The translations under genes were made by a program, and so were the position numbers. The notes beneath the pieces are model-generated. The model saw only the letters and a program-made list of their open reading frames with translations. It was not told where the DNA came from and ran no database searches. A stretch of DNA of 64,000 nucleotides from positions 25,875,001 to 25,939,000 of the forward strand of contig CM066984.1 in NCBI GenBank assembly GCA_033977485.1, read 5' to 3'. How positions within the stretch are numbered: position 1 is the first letter of the stretch; the number at the start of each line of letters is the position of its first letter. Below are positions 11,777 through 23,515 of the stretch, one piece after another. This stretch comes from Hydrangea macrophylla (taxonomy: Eukaryota > Streptophyta > Magnoliopsida > Cornales > Hydrangeaceae).

Positions 11777-13748
11777 GTTTGAAAAGGTGTATAAGAATTT
11801 TAAAAAAAATTTGAAAATGCAGGCTTTAAAATTGGACTATGCCCAGCAAAAGAAAAAAATAGGGGAGGGGGAATGGGTCACCTGCAAAGAAAAATCCCGG
11901 CAAGGGACATAATCAATATATAATTCAACAGTTAAAAGGAAAATGGGCTTCACGGGGGAACACCCAGCAACTGTGAGAAGAGCCGGTCCCTTCTCACCCA
12001 CTGTCGTGACAAGGGCACACACTTTGCGGCAAGTCACGGGGTACTCGCCGCGTGTTCAGAAACAATGTAATGAATTCAATTGTCGAAATACAAATGTAAT
12101 ATCTCTATGTTGTGTTTACGAATTTGTGTTTCATTGCCTTGTTTTCTAAATTCAAAGCGTTTAGGATGTAGTACAGAACTTTCAACAATAAAATCTGTGT
12201 TGTCATATGAATTTTTTAATATAAAATGTGGATTCAAATGTGTGTTGAAACTCTACAATTTTAAACGTCTATTTGAACTTGTTCATAGAGTTTCATGATT
12301 CACATTGTGTCAATAAGCTAAAACATAGACCTTCATGTTTGTAAGTTGAAACGTTGATCATCAATTGTCTCAACGCAACTGATTGCTTATAGGGTTATGA
12401 ATTAGTGTTAACATAACTTAGTGTCTAAATTTGGTTTTTAGAATTTCACTGTTATCGGGGAATCAGAATGAATACCGCCAATATATGACAATTGGAACAA
12501 TTCAGGAGTAAGTGTGTGTATATCTACATAAATATATATATATAGAGAGGTGTACAGAGATAAGAAGCCCCACACTACATCATAGATTGAACTGTGTTCA
12601 ACAAATCAGAGGTTTAGGGTTCATAGAAAGAAAATCCAACTATAGTTGTTTGTATAAGAATCGGTGTATGTATGCTTTTATATTGAAATCTGTATATGTA
12701 AATCCATCTATGGATACATATACGTGTGTGAATTCAGAAAACCCCTTACAAATCACGAACCCTACTTCTCAAATGTATGTGTATAACGACATCTGTGAAT
12801 ATATGGATATATTAAAGCCCCAATTTTAAAACCCTAAATGAGAGTCAATAGTATTCAAGACATGAACAAGGGTTGTGGATGAAAAGTCAGTGTGTAGCGT
12901 ATGTATGGTCAGATATATTTAGAGATATATACAGATATGGAAACATAAATATAGGGATCTAGAAATCCCCAAAATTCATCACTCCTAATTCATACATATG
13001 TGTATTTTCAATATGAAGGATAGGGTTCAAGAAATTGAAGGACGTGTTTACTGATCCGTGAGTGTGTCTGTGGGTGTCCCGAGTGTTTGAGTGGTAGATT
13101 GATCCATAGATCTCAATCAAGTTTGTTTACTCAACCCTAAAATTTGATCTATCACATAATTTCTGTAATCAGCGTGGGTATGTGTACTTAAGGCGTATAT
13201 GTATATATGTAGAGACATATCTAAACTATACAGATCCAAAACTGCAAGACCAAATTTGGAAAGATTTGTGTACATATATCCACATTAAAGCCCAAATGTG
13301 AAAACCCTAAATGAAAGTCAGTGTGTGTCAAAGTTGGGGGTGTATCAATCTGTGCATGTATAACAGTATATTCATTTCCATACCGAAATCTGTATATACA
13401 TATACGTTTATGTATTTATGTATTCCACGAAACCCCCCCCCCCCCCCCCCCCTAAATCACAAACCTTAAATATGTGTATATAAACAAATATGTGGTGTGT
13501 GCATCCATGATTATACAAATCTATATAAGTGTATGTATTTATCTATATATGTATGTATATATATATATATGGTTATATGGATACCTGAGGTTGGAGAATC
13601 AAGATTGGGGGAGGAAAGTTTGGGCCGCGATATGTGATCTCGGTGGCGGTGGCTATTTTGCAGCGGCGGTGGTGGCGTCGTCTCGTGGTGGTCAGGGGGT
13701 CTCGGCGGCGACTTTGTGGTGGCGGTGGTGGTGGTTATGGGTAGGAGA

Positions 13749-13834
<86 letters not shown>

Positions 13835-13859
13835 AAAAAAAAATTAGGGCTCAGCCCTG
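11777..13859 (-). other. Athila-B spacer between pol and ORF3
   Basis: No gene recognised. The stretch contains a diverged internal duplication (12660-12840 resembles 13270-13465), a C20 run (13433-13452) and (GA)n tracts (13748-13793, 13799-13830). The GGTGGCGG-rich part at 13640-13740 would read as Pro/His-rich leader on the minus strand but has no supported ORF. Confidence 0.5.
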
Positions 13860-14258
13860 TATTTAAAGGGAAGGCATCCTCGCGCGCGCGGGCCACGCGA
13901 GCGAGCTACGCGCGTGCGGATCCCTCCACGAGGAAAAGCTGAGGCTTTGTTTTGGAGAACAAATAATTTTCTTTAAGGCCCAACCTCGCGCGAGCGGTCC
14001 GCTCCAGTGAGGTTTTTGCACGCGCTATACTCAACGCGAGATTGGGCAGAACTTCATCCTCAAAATATTATCAAAAATTTTCTAAGTCTCACAATCGCTC
14101 GAGCGGGCCGCTCCAGCGACCTTGTCGTGCCCGCGATCTGAGGCATGAGCTTGGGCAGAGAGTTGGTGCAAATTTTGTCCAAAAATATGTCTAAGGGGAA
14201 TTCTCGTACGAGCGGGCCGCGCAAGCGACCTTTCACGCGAGCGGGCTGCGCGCGCGAG
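13860..14258. repeat. Internal GC-palindrome cluster of Athila-B with adjacent TATA-like word
   Basis: Decayed TCGCGCGAGCG-type words at 13880-14258, many with CG changed to CA or TG. On the minus strand a TTTAAATA word (13860-13867) directly follows the cluster. The cluster occupies the same place as 5674-5907 of Athila-A, next to the TTGGGAGGCAACCCAA word. Confidence 0.65.
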
Positions 14259-14463
14259 TGTCTGGTTTTCTCATTTTCTCTTCTGTTTTCTTGTATAAGT
14301 GTTTTCATGTTCCATTTTTCCTCTGTTTGGGTGAGTAAATCTCAGACATTGACAGACCAAACACCTAAAAAGCAAACAAAACTAAGGAAAATTCTCAAAA
14401 AAGCTTGGGTTGCCTCCCAAGAAGCGATAAGTTTTACGTCGCTAGCTCGACCGATGCTCGTGC

Positions 14464-15104
14464 TCAGTTGAAATAGATCGGATCTACCAACTCTATTGAT
14501 TCTATCTCTATTTCATCTGTTTCATCATATCGGTACGGCTTAAGACGCTGACTGTTTACTTTAAAAGGTGTTCCGTCGTTTGTATCTTGGATTTCAATCG
14601 CTCCATGCGGGAACACTTGCATTATTATAAACGGACTGTCCCAACGGGAACGTAACTTACCTGGAAACAATCTTAATTTTGAATTAAACAACCAGACGCG
14701 TTGTCCGATCTCAAAATTTTTTCTTACGATCATTTTGTCGTGAAAACGCTTTCGATCTTTGTTTATAGATTTTCGAATTCTCATAAGCCTCTCGTCTTAG
14801 TTCCTCTAGTTCTTGTAGTTGAAGTTTTCGATGACATCCTGCCGCATTTATATCTTGATGAAGCGATTTGACTGCCCAGTATGATTTATGTTCCAATTCC
14901 ACCGGTAGGTGGCACGCTTTTCCAAAGACTAATCGGTATGGAGACATTCCAATAGGTGTTTTATAAGCCATTCGATATGTCCAAAGCGCATCGGTAAGTC
15001 GCAACGACCAATCTTTACGATCTGGATGCACCGTTTTTTCCAGTATACTTTTTACCTCTCTATTAGACACTTCAACTTGGCCTTGGGTTTGCAGATGGTA
15101 CGGG
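14464..15104 (-). pseudogene. Athila-B integrase, C-terminal half
   Basis: Minus-strand continuation of the integrase after the solo LTR insertion. It starts in the catalytic core around QVEVSNRE (the Glu of the DDE triad) and runs through [14 protein letters not shown] and CHLPVELEH to the C-terminal DNA-binding part (GQRVWLFNSKLRL...GKLRSRW), ending at 14464. A frameshift near 14750 splits it into two overlapping frames (15070-14711 and 14784-14464). Confidence 0.85.
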
Positions 15105-17481
15105 TGTCACACCCCGATTTTTGGAAAGCCAAATAATCAGCATAGAACTAAATCTAGACTACTATTCGACTGCCCAACTATCAGAGTGAATACCACGAAG
15201 CCCATCCTAATAAAACTTTTTAATGAAAATAGATGTTCTTAAAAACCTGGTTAAAACATTTGTAATAAATCTCCATTTATGTTTTTAAAACAAAACCACC
15301 ACATTTCCATTTTTAAAAAAAACACTCATGCGATTCCGAAAATAATCAAATATATTTGATTAAAGGTACAACTACTAAATCACCACTTATATTGAAAAGC
15401 AGAAGCTAAATAAATATTTCTCAATTCTCATTATGAATAAAAATCTTTTCATTTACAATTAAAGCTTTGAAAGAATAACCTCTATTACAACCTTTGGTCA
15501 GAGCTACTAAACGTCCCAATACCAACTACAATAATGGCCCACAATGCCAAATAAATGAAAATAGCAAATGAACAGTAAAGGTCTTCATGCCCTCAAGCAA
15601 ATCCATGCAATCCAATAGTCATACCAGCCTACTCCTTAATCTGCAAAACGGCTGCGTTTCCCGAGAAACGCCCCCGCATGATAAACATCACACGGGTCAG
15701 CATTGTATAACAACACTGGTATGAGTAAACACGCTCCAGTCTCAATGATCACTCGTGGTCCCCTCAACTCCAACCCAACAATAATCAATTAACATAATAA
15801 TACCCAATAAATTTCCCGGAGGTTGGGAATCCGCTGGACTCCCTCCCTCTCTAGACCACAAACACATACAAAGTTGTAGGCAGAATTGTAGTTCCACACG
15901 TGAGTGAGGACAAGCGATAGTTTCCTCGAGTCACGGCGGCAGTTTGTTCCACCCACAAAGTAAAAGAAAACACTTACTCTTAAATGACATGGTGAGCCAA
16001 AGCCTGCATACAATGGTTAGTGGGCCCACCATCCTGCAACTCGAGAGTTAGCACAAATCCTTAGTATCATAATAAGCAATTCTCCAATACCAAATCATTT
16101 GATCAATTTTCTTCGCATTATACCACGGTAACCATTTCGGGTTTTCAATTTCATGTTTCGCAATAGTTTATCCATTTGCATTTAACGCTCTACAATCACT
16201 GTCATTTTTTTCTTGCCTTAGGTTCACCACTAAGGTCACCCTACTCATGGTCAACTTATTTTTTTTATGAATGATTCATTATTCAATTTCCTAGCTTCAC
16301 CACTTGGTCACCCTCCATGGTACACCCACACATATATCCCATGTGTGCCCGGACATACTACTAACATCCACTCTGGTGCTAGTTTGGTTGGGGTATCAAC
16401 CAAACCAGGTATACACACAGAAGGCCAGTCAATATGCCTAGACGTCTAACAAATAAGTCGGGCATAAGGCTTAGACCAGCTTGATCACGAAGCCACTGGC
16501 AAAAGGGTACACTCAGCAAGTCGAGCTACCAAAAAAAAACATATCACACAACGGGAAGCGGTGAACACTAAGGAATTTGAAACCACTTTTTTTTTACCAT
16601 CTACGTTAATTCACACAAGTACCATTCATGAGGATTTAATCACGTCATTAACCACTTTGAAAATTTATCATTTATTACATGGATTATCATTATCCGATTA
16701 TTCACAATAAGGCCCTTGCGCCAAACTTCTATTCACGTCTCTAACGTTGTATTTCCACAATCATCATTTAATACCGCATATAGCATAAGTTATAGCATTT
16801 AAAATTGGTATTCAACAGCACTATTTAAAATTGTCCCAAACAAATCTTATATTAAACAGCCCCAAAACTAGCATGGGTTGAAATTGTTCTTCATAATAAT
16901 ACCGTACAAAGAAACATCTCTAACAATTTTCATAAACATAATTCAAAATTCGGAGTAAACATTTACTGCTACTGTAATATGAATTTTCTGCCCAAACGGT
17001 GCAGAATTGAGAAAAATATCATTAGACAAAAAATGTGCAGAATCGCGTTTTACATTGACTCAAGCGAGTAGTTTTACCAAAAACAAAATGTATGAATTAA
17101 TACGAATTATTTTCTAAAACAGATTTGAGAGTTTTCTTCAATTTTATCCAAATCCGAATTTGTGTTAGTTTTCTTCTTTTTTTTTCCTTCAATTTTCTAA
17201 ATAACTTATATCTAACCTTTGATATATATATATATATGTATATGTATATCACTGTAGATCCGTATTATATAAACACTCATCCATACGATTTATTCAAACT
17301 ATAATGAACACAAATCAAAAATCAATCAAACTACGAATTAACCCTACAAATCTAAATGTTTACTCACCAAATTGGGAAAAGCAAGATGATGTTGATGATG
17401 GTGAACTCCATTTTTTTCTCTTCTCTTCTCTTTTTCTTCTCCTTCTAGGTGACTAGGGTTGCCTCTTCTCTCTTTGTCTCT

Positions 17482-17541
<60 letters not shown>

Positions 17542-18030
17542 TAAGGCTGCTCTTTTTTTTTCTTTTTTTTTTTCTAACCCTAGGATATATTATCTATCTA
17601 TATACATATAATACACACACAATACATATATTACTCACACAAATATTAATAATCCCGTTTTTCTTTTTATGGGCTAACAAAAGAGACCCATATGAGCCCA
17701 GAATGTAACACAAACCACTAAAATGGCTAGCCCAAAGGGTACTCATACCCCGGGTACTTAATTTCAATACCAGATACACTATTTGACACATTCGCGGGCC
17801 TGTAAATACTATATAAAAAAATACATATCAACCCTTCATTTTTTTTTAATAAATTTAAATTAATAAAATGTAGCATTCAAACTAAGGGCTCACTAATGAT
17901 TCAATTTATATGTCCACCAAACACTTAAAATTTTCAAACATGTTTCTTACATAGGCACACTCATATAATATTGCTAACTGAAAATAATAATTAAAATAAT
18001 TATTTATATATAAATTTTAGGGTTGTTACA
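15105..18030 (-). mobile_element. Solo LTR (2.9 kb, Ty3/Gypsy-like) in Athila-B integrase
   Basis: Plus strand starts TGTCACACCCCG and ends GGGTTGTTACA, flanked by ACGGG (15100-15104) and ACGCG (18031-18035): a 5-bp duplication with one mismatch. Removing it restores a continuous integrase frame. Minus orientation is inferred from a TATA-rich stretch (about 17590-17610) followed by a GA-rich leader ((TC)n on plus, 17485-17538). No coding region found. The TGTAACAACCC start on the minus strand resembles chromovirus LTRs, but the family is not certain. Confidence 0.78.
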
Positions 18031-19072
18031 ACGCGGTTCCTACTTTATGAGTGACGGAATATTTTCGGACGAGTGCCTCAAAGTGACAATTACAGAAATG
18101 TTTTTCGCCATCGCTTATAATTGCTCGTGGTGTGCCGAGACGACAAAATATGCTCTCTTCTATAAATTGCACCACGACTTATGGTTGTTAGTTTTAGCCG
18201 CAACTGCCTCCACCCACTTAGAAACATAGTCAACCGCAACTAGAATATATTCGCACCTAAAGGACGACAGAAACGGACCCATAAAGTCGATTCCCCATAC
18301 ATCGAATATTTCTATAATAAGGATTGGGGTCATGGGCATCGCATCACGACGTGACATGTTACCTGTTTGTTGGCATCGTACGCAGTTCTTACAGAATTCG
18401 TGAGCATCTTTAAATAGGGTTGACCAATATAACTCGCTTTGGAGGACTTTAACGACCGTACGACGACCTCCAAAGTGACCTCCGCATTCAAGAGAGTGAC
18501 AGAAGTTTAAAATAGAATTGAACTCACTCTCTGGAACACAACGTCGTATAATTTGATCAGGACAGTGTTTAAATAACAGTGGGTCTTCCCAATAATAATG
18601 TTTAATTTGAGAAAAGAAACGATCTTTGTCTAAACGAGGCCACGTATGCGGGATATATCCCGTCGCTAAGAAATTGACGATGTCACTGAACCACGGACGA
18701 TTTACGATAGATAATGCAAATAATTGCTCGTCCAAAAATGAATCTTTTAGAGGGATAATATCGTTAGATTCTACAAGAACACGTGACAAGTGGTCAGCTA
18801 TAACATTTTCAGAACCCTTTTTATCACGTATTTCATAATTAAATTCCTGAAGGAGTAAAATCCATCGGATTAATCGACGTTTCGTTTCTTTCTTATTCAA
18901 CAAATGACGTAATGCGGCGTGATCGGTATACACAATAACCTTCGACCCTAATAAGTATGAACGGAATTTGTCGAGGGCAAACATAACCGCAAGTAATTCT
19001 TTTTCAGTTGTCGTATAGTTCAATTGCGCGTCATTTAGTGTTTTACTCGCATAATAAATTACGTGAGGATTT
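18031..19072 (-). pseudogene. Athila-B RNase H end and integrase N-terminal half
   Basis: Minus-strand frame with RNase H residues ([25 protein letters not shown]), then the integrase zinc-binding HHCC region (CGGHFGG...CKNCVRCQ) and the start of the catalytic core (GIDFMGPF, first catalytic Asp). A frameshift near 19070 separates it from the RT frame. Another near 18180 shifts the rest, where ISDG with the second catalytic Asp can still be read before the solo LTR. Confidence 0.88.
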
Positions 19073-22000
19073 TATTAACTTTTTGTCCCAAAACGGCTCC
19101 AACGGCATAATCGGAAGCATCACACATCAATTCGAATGGTAGTAACCAATCGGGGGATTGGATTACCGGAGCCGTGGATAGTAAGGTTCGCAATATTTCA
19201 AAAGCCTTCAGACATTCGTTGTCAAAGACAAAAGGAACATCCTTGGCAAGCAGGTTGCACAAAGGGCATGAAATTTTATTAAAGTCTTTGATAAATCGTC
19301 TATAGAAGCCGGCATGACCTAGGAAGGAACGGATTTGACGAATTGATGATGGCAGGGGAAGTTTGTCAATTAACTCAATTTTTGCTTTATCAATCTCTAT
19401 ACCTCACTTGGATACAACGTGACCCAAGACTATTCCCTCTTGAACCATGAAATGGCTCTTTTCCCAACTCAAAACCAAATTTGCTTCCTCGTATCGTGCG
19501 AGGACCTACGTAAGGTTTTGGAGGCATTGGTCAAACGTAGGACCAAAAACCGAGAAATCATCCATAAATACTTCGAGAAATTTCTCAACCATGTCTGAGA
19601 AAATCGCCATCATACACCGTTGAAAGGTGGCCGGTGCATTGCACAAACCAAACGGCATACGACAGTAGGCAAAGGTTCCAAAGGGACATGTGAACGTAGT
19701 CTTTTCTTGGTCATCGGGATAGACAGACACTTGGTTATATCTAGAGTATCCATCTAAGAAACAATAGTAACTCTGACCAGACAAACATTCTACGATTTGA
19801 TCAATGAATGGGAGAGGGAAATGATCCTTACGAGTCATCGTATTAAGTTTTCTATAGTCAATGCATACCCGCCAACCATTAGTTTGACGGGTGGGTATAA
19901 GGACCCCTTTTTTGTTTGGTACAACCGTAATACCCGATTTCTTTGGGACAACCTGAGTCGGGCTGACCCAATTACTATCGGAGATGGGGTAGATAATACC
20001 TGCGTCTAAGAGTTTTATAACTTCCTTCAAAACCACCTCTTTCATGTTAGGGTTGAGACGTCGTTGCATTTCCCTAGATGGTTTAGCATTTTCTTCTAAA
20101 TTTATTCTATGCATGCAAACTGACGGATCAATTCCTTTTAAATCGGCGACCGTCCATCCAATTGCCTTTTTATGATTGCCTAGGACCTGTATTAGTTGTA
20201 CTTCTTGAATTTTAGTTAAATTTGACGCGATTATAACTAGAAGTGTTGCGTTAGATCCGAGGAATGCATATTTTAGAGAATCCGGCAACGGTTTAAGTTC
20301 GAGTGTCAGGGGACACTCAGTAGACGGGAGTGCCGGTTCATGTGCAAGAGGCGGTAAAGCCTCTATTTTAGGTGACCATGGAAGCACATTAGTCATGTTT
20401 ACCAATTCCAATAAAGAATTCACATCTTCAATATTAGTATCAATGTTGAAATCGTTAAAATTGAAATGAGATAGACATGCTTCCAAAGCTTCCTTAGTCA
20501 ACATAAAAGGCGCTGCCTCTTCGACTCATTCGTCTATTAAGTCAATGGCATATCAATCTGCCTCTTCATCATCTCTATATGGTTGATTGGACGCATTAAA
20601 GACGTTAAGATGCACGGTCATATTACCAAAAGTTATATCCATTACTCCAGTCCTACAGTTAATAATAGAGTTAGTCGTTGCTAGAAAAGGGCGTCCTAGA
20701 ATGACTGGGACGTGTTTACTAGCATCTAAAACTGGTTCGGTATCTAGCACGATAAAATCGACCAGATAGTAGCATCTATCAACTTTTACCAACACGTCTT
20801 CTACTACCCCTCGCGGAACTTTAATTGACCGATCGGCTAATTGTAAGGTGGCCGCAGTCGGTTTTAGTTCTCCTAAACCCAAATGTTCATATACCGAATA
20901 AGGTAGTAGATTTACACTCGCTCCTAAATCCAGAAGAGCCCGGTGAATATATTTGTCACTGATGTGACAAGTGATGGTTGGAGTACCCGGGTCTATGTAT
21001 TTAAGGGTGTTATGATTAAACATGGAGCTAACTTTTTCCGTTAAAAATACTTTATTTGATAAATGGGTTCTAGATTTTCTCTTTTGGGTGCATAAGTCTT
21101 TTAAGAATTTAGCATATGGAGGTATTTGCTTAATAGCGTCGAGTAATGGAATGTTAATCTTCACCTCTTTGAATGTTTCAAGAATATCCTCCAGGCGTGT
21201 TCCCTTCTTCGAGAAGTGAGATGGGACATCCACGCTTGGAAGGAACGGCATTTTAGGTACATAATTAGATGGATTTGTCGCTTTAGGCGTATTAGGTACC
21301 GAGGGAACAGGGCCCTTCGTAACTTTATCGTTATCTCCATCTTGTTCCTTACTTGTCCCTTGGCCTTTATCTTTTTGAGTCACATGAGGAGGTATAATCC
21401 CATCTAGACGTTCAGTCGCTCTAGTCGACACCGCATTAACTTGATCACTCGCCGAACTTACCTCATATTGTCCTTTAAGGTTTTGGACCGGTTGACTTGT
21501 TAACTTTCCCTCATTACGTCGATTTAAGGTATTAGCAAGTTGTCCCATTTGGGATTCTAATTTAGCTATCAATTGCGTGTGAGAGTTAACAAGTTGCGAC
21601 TGTGATTGCGATTAGGCCTCTAGGTTTTTTAATGATGCCAACACACTCTCTTCAAAAGTTTTATCCCTAGGAGGATTAGCACAGAAGGGAGGTTGTTGGT
21701 ATTGATTTTGTTGAGGCCTGGGTGCATTTGGAAAATTTGTCGTCGCTGGTTTCGAATACGGGCCTTCACTATTAGATTTCCATGAAAGATTCGGGTGAGG
21801 TCCCCATGTCGAGTCCGGTTTATAACCCGCGGGGTTATAATTGGGTCTTTGGAACTATTGAACATCATTTATATGTTGTTCCACAAATTCCGAAAATTGT
21901 GACGTGGATGGACATGCTAATGTCGAATGAGACGAATCTGAGCATAACTGGCATACTTCAGCAGGAGGGGGTAGACCTTGCATGTGGCCCATCATCATGA

Positions 22001-23025
22001 GTTGGTCCATTTTCCTATTTAGCTCTTGAATTTCGAATGAATGATTAGACTCAACTTTAGCCTCTCTCTTTGGGCGTGGTGAGAAGTGTCCCTCGGGTCG
22101 TACAGATACAACTTGGTGCATAGAGTTTTCGCTTAATATTTCAAATATCTTCCAAGCTTCGTCGGCACTCTTATGGAGGAATGTCCCGCCACAAATAGCA
22201 TCGACGGTGTTACGAACGGCGGGAATTAGTCCCTCGTAGAAAACTTGCACAAGTTGCCATTTTGGTATCTGATGATGAGGACAAGAACGTAAGAGTTCTT
22301 TAAACTGTTCCCACATATCATAAAGGGTTTCGCCATCTTGCATTGTGAAATTAGTTATAGATTTTCTAATCTGATTTGTTCTAGTGATGGGAAAAATTTT
22401 TTGTAGGAACACGGTCTGCAATTCATCCCATGTTCTTATTGAGTTTGGCTCCAACGATTGGAGCCAATACTTCGCTTTGTCTTTAAGTGAAAACGGGAAA
22501 AGACGCATTTTTAACTCATCATATGTTAAGTTCTGAATTTTTAACGTAGCACAGATACCCTGAAATTTGCGTAGATGATTATAAGGGTCTTCCTTAACAC
22601 GACCGTGAAATGACGGAAGGAGTGCAATAGTTGACGATTTAATTTCAAAGTGGGCTGCAGTCACTTCCGGTAATGCAATACATGACGGTGGTGTGTAGGC
22701 AGTAGGAGTAAAGTAATCCTTTAACGGTGGTAGTGGGGGTATGTTAAGATTATCCCCATTATTCTGATTATTGCCATTATTCCTGTTATGTCCAAAATCG
22801 GCTATTGGAATAGGTTCGATTTTTATCGTTTTAGTTTTTCTTAAGCTGTTAAGAGTACTTCGGATTTCCGACTCGAATAGAGATGACGGTTCCGATGTGG
22901 AATCGTCGTCTAGCATCAACCGAGCTCTAGAAGCTTGTGTTGACGACCTAAAGACTCTAAGGGTGCGTTTAAGTTCGAGATTAAAGTGGGTTTAATTTAG
23001 GTTTACTTGAACGGGTACCGAACAT
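19059..23025 (-). pseudogene. Athila-B gag-protease-reverse transcriptase
   Basis: The gag ATG homologous to Athila-A lies at 23025 but its first codons are frameshifted; from 22919 to 19059 a single frame covers gag, zinc knuckle (CQLC...H...C, about 21960), DLGAS protease (about 20930) and RT (RVCIDYRKLN, FLDGYSRYNQ, FMDDFSVFG, 19990-19540) into the RNase H start (MCDASDYAVGAVLG). Six in-frame stops break it: TAG 21855-21857, TAA 21612-21614, TGA 20553-20555, TGA 20526-20528, TAG 19506-19508 and TGA 19404-19406. Each fits a C-to-T change of CAG, CAA or CGA. The product would copy element RNA into DNA; this copy is dead. Confidence 0.9.
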
Positions 23026-23492
23026 AAACTAAAGACTGACTCAATTAAACAAAAATAACCTATGCTAGTAATCAAGCATGCAAGCACACAAGACTAATAT
23101 GATGCATGAAATTATCCTGTAATGCAATGATCGCGTCAAGCCCAGCGCCCCGGGTTTCCTAACTAATCCAATGCTCACTCCACACCTATCCTAATGCAAG
23201 TAATGCGTCTCAGCGCCCTGACTTACAGTGGTTTGATGCGAAATTTAAACAACGGATTTACTTAGTAGTTTTTAATGGATTGCAATTTATTTATTTTTCA
23301 GGTCCGCGTAAGCTCCGTTGATGTGCACAGTTGCTCCACTCGATCTTGCTAGAATTGATGATTTGAAATCTGCAAAAACAAGGATAATTTTAGCGACTCG
23401 AAAATGAAACTAGAAACAAAGAAAATAAAATAGAAACTAATATTTACTAAGTAAATTACGATTCTAAAAATTAACGGCAAAAATTATTTCAA

Positions 23493-23510
23493 TCCCCGGC
23501 AACGGCGCCA
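23493..23510 (-). other. Primer-binding site of Athila-B (tRNA-Asp)
   Basis: Same 18-base site as Athila-A (complement of the tRNA-Asp 3' end), five bases inside the LTR at 23516. Confidence 0.85.
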
Positions 23511-23515
23511 AAAAT

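Noticed and set aside
13474..13866. ORF of 130 codons ending in Arg-Glu repeats
   Set aside because: Driven by GGTGGCGG and (GA)n simple sequence in the Athila-B spacer, on the strand opposite to the element's genes.
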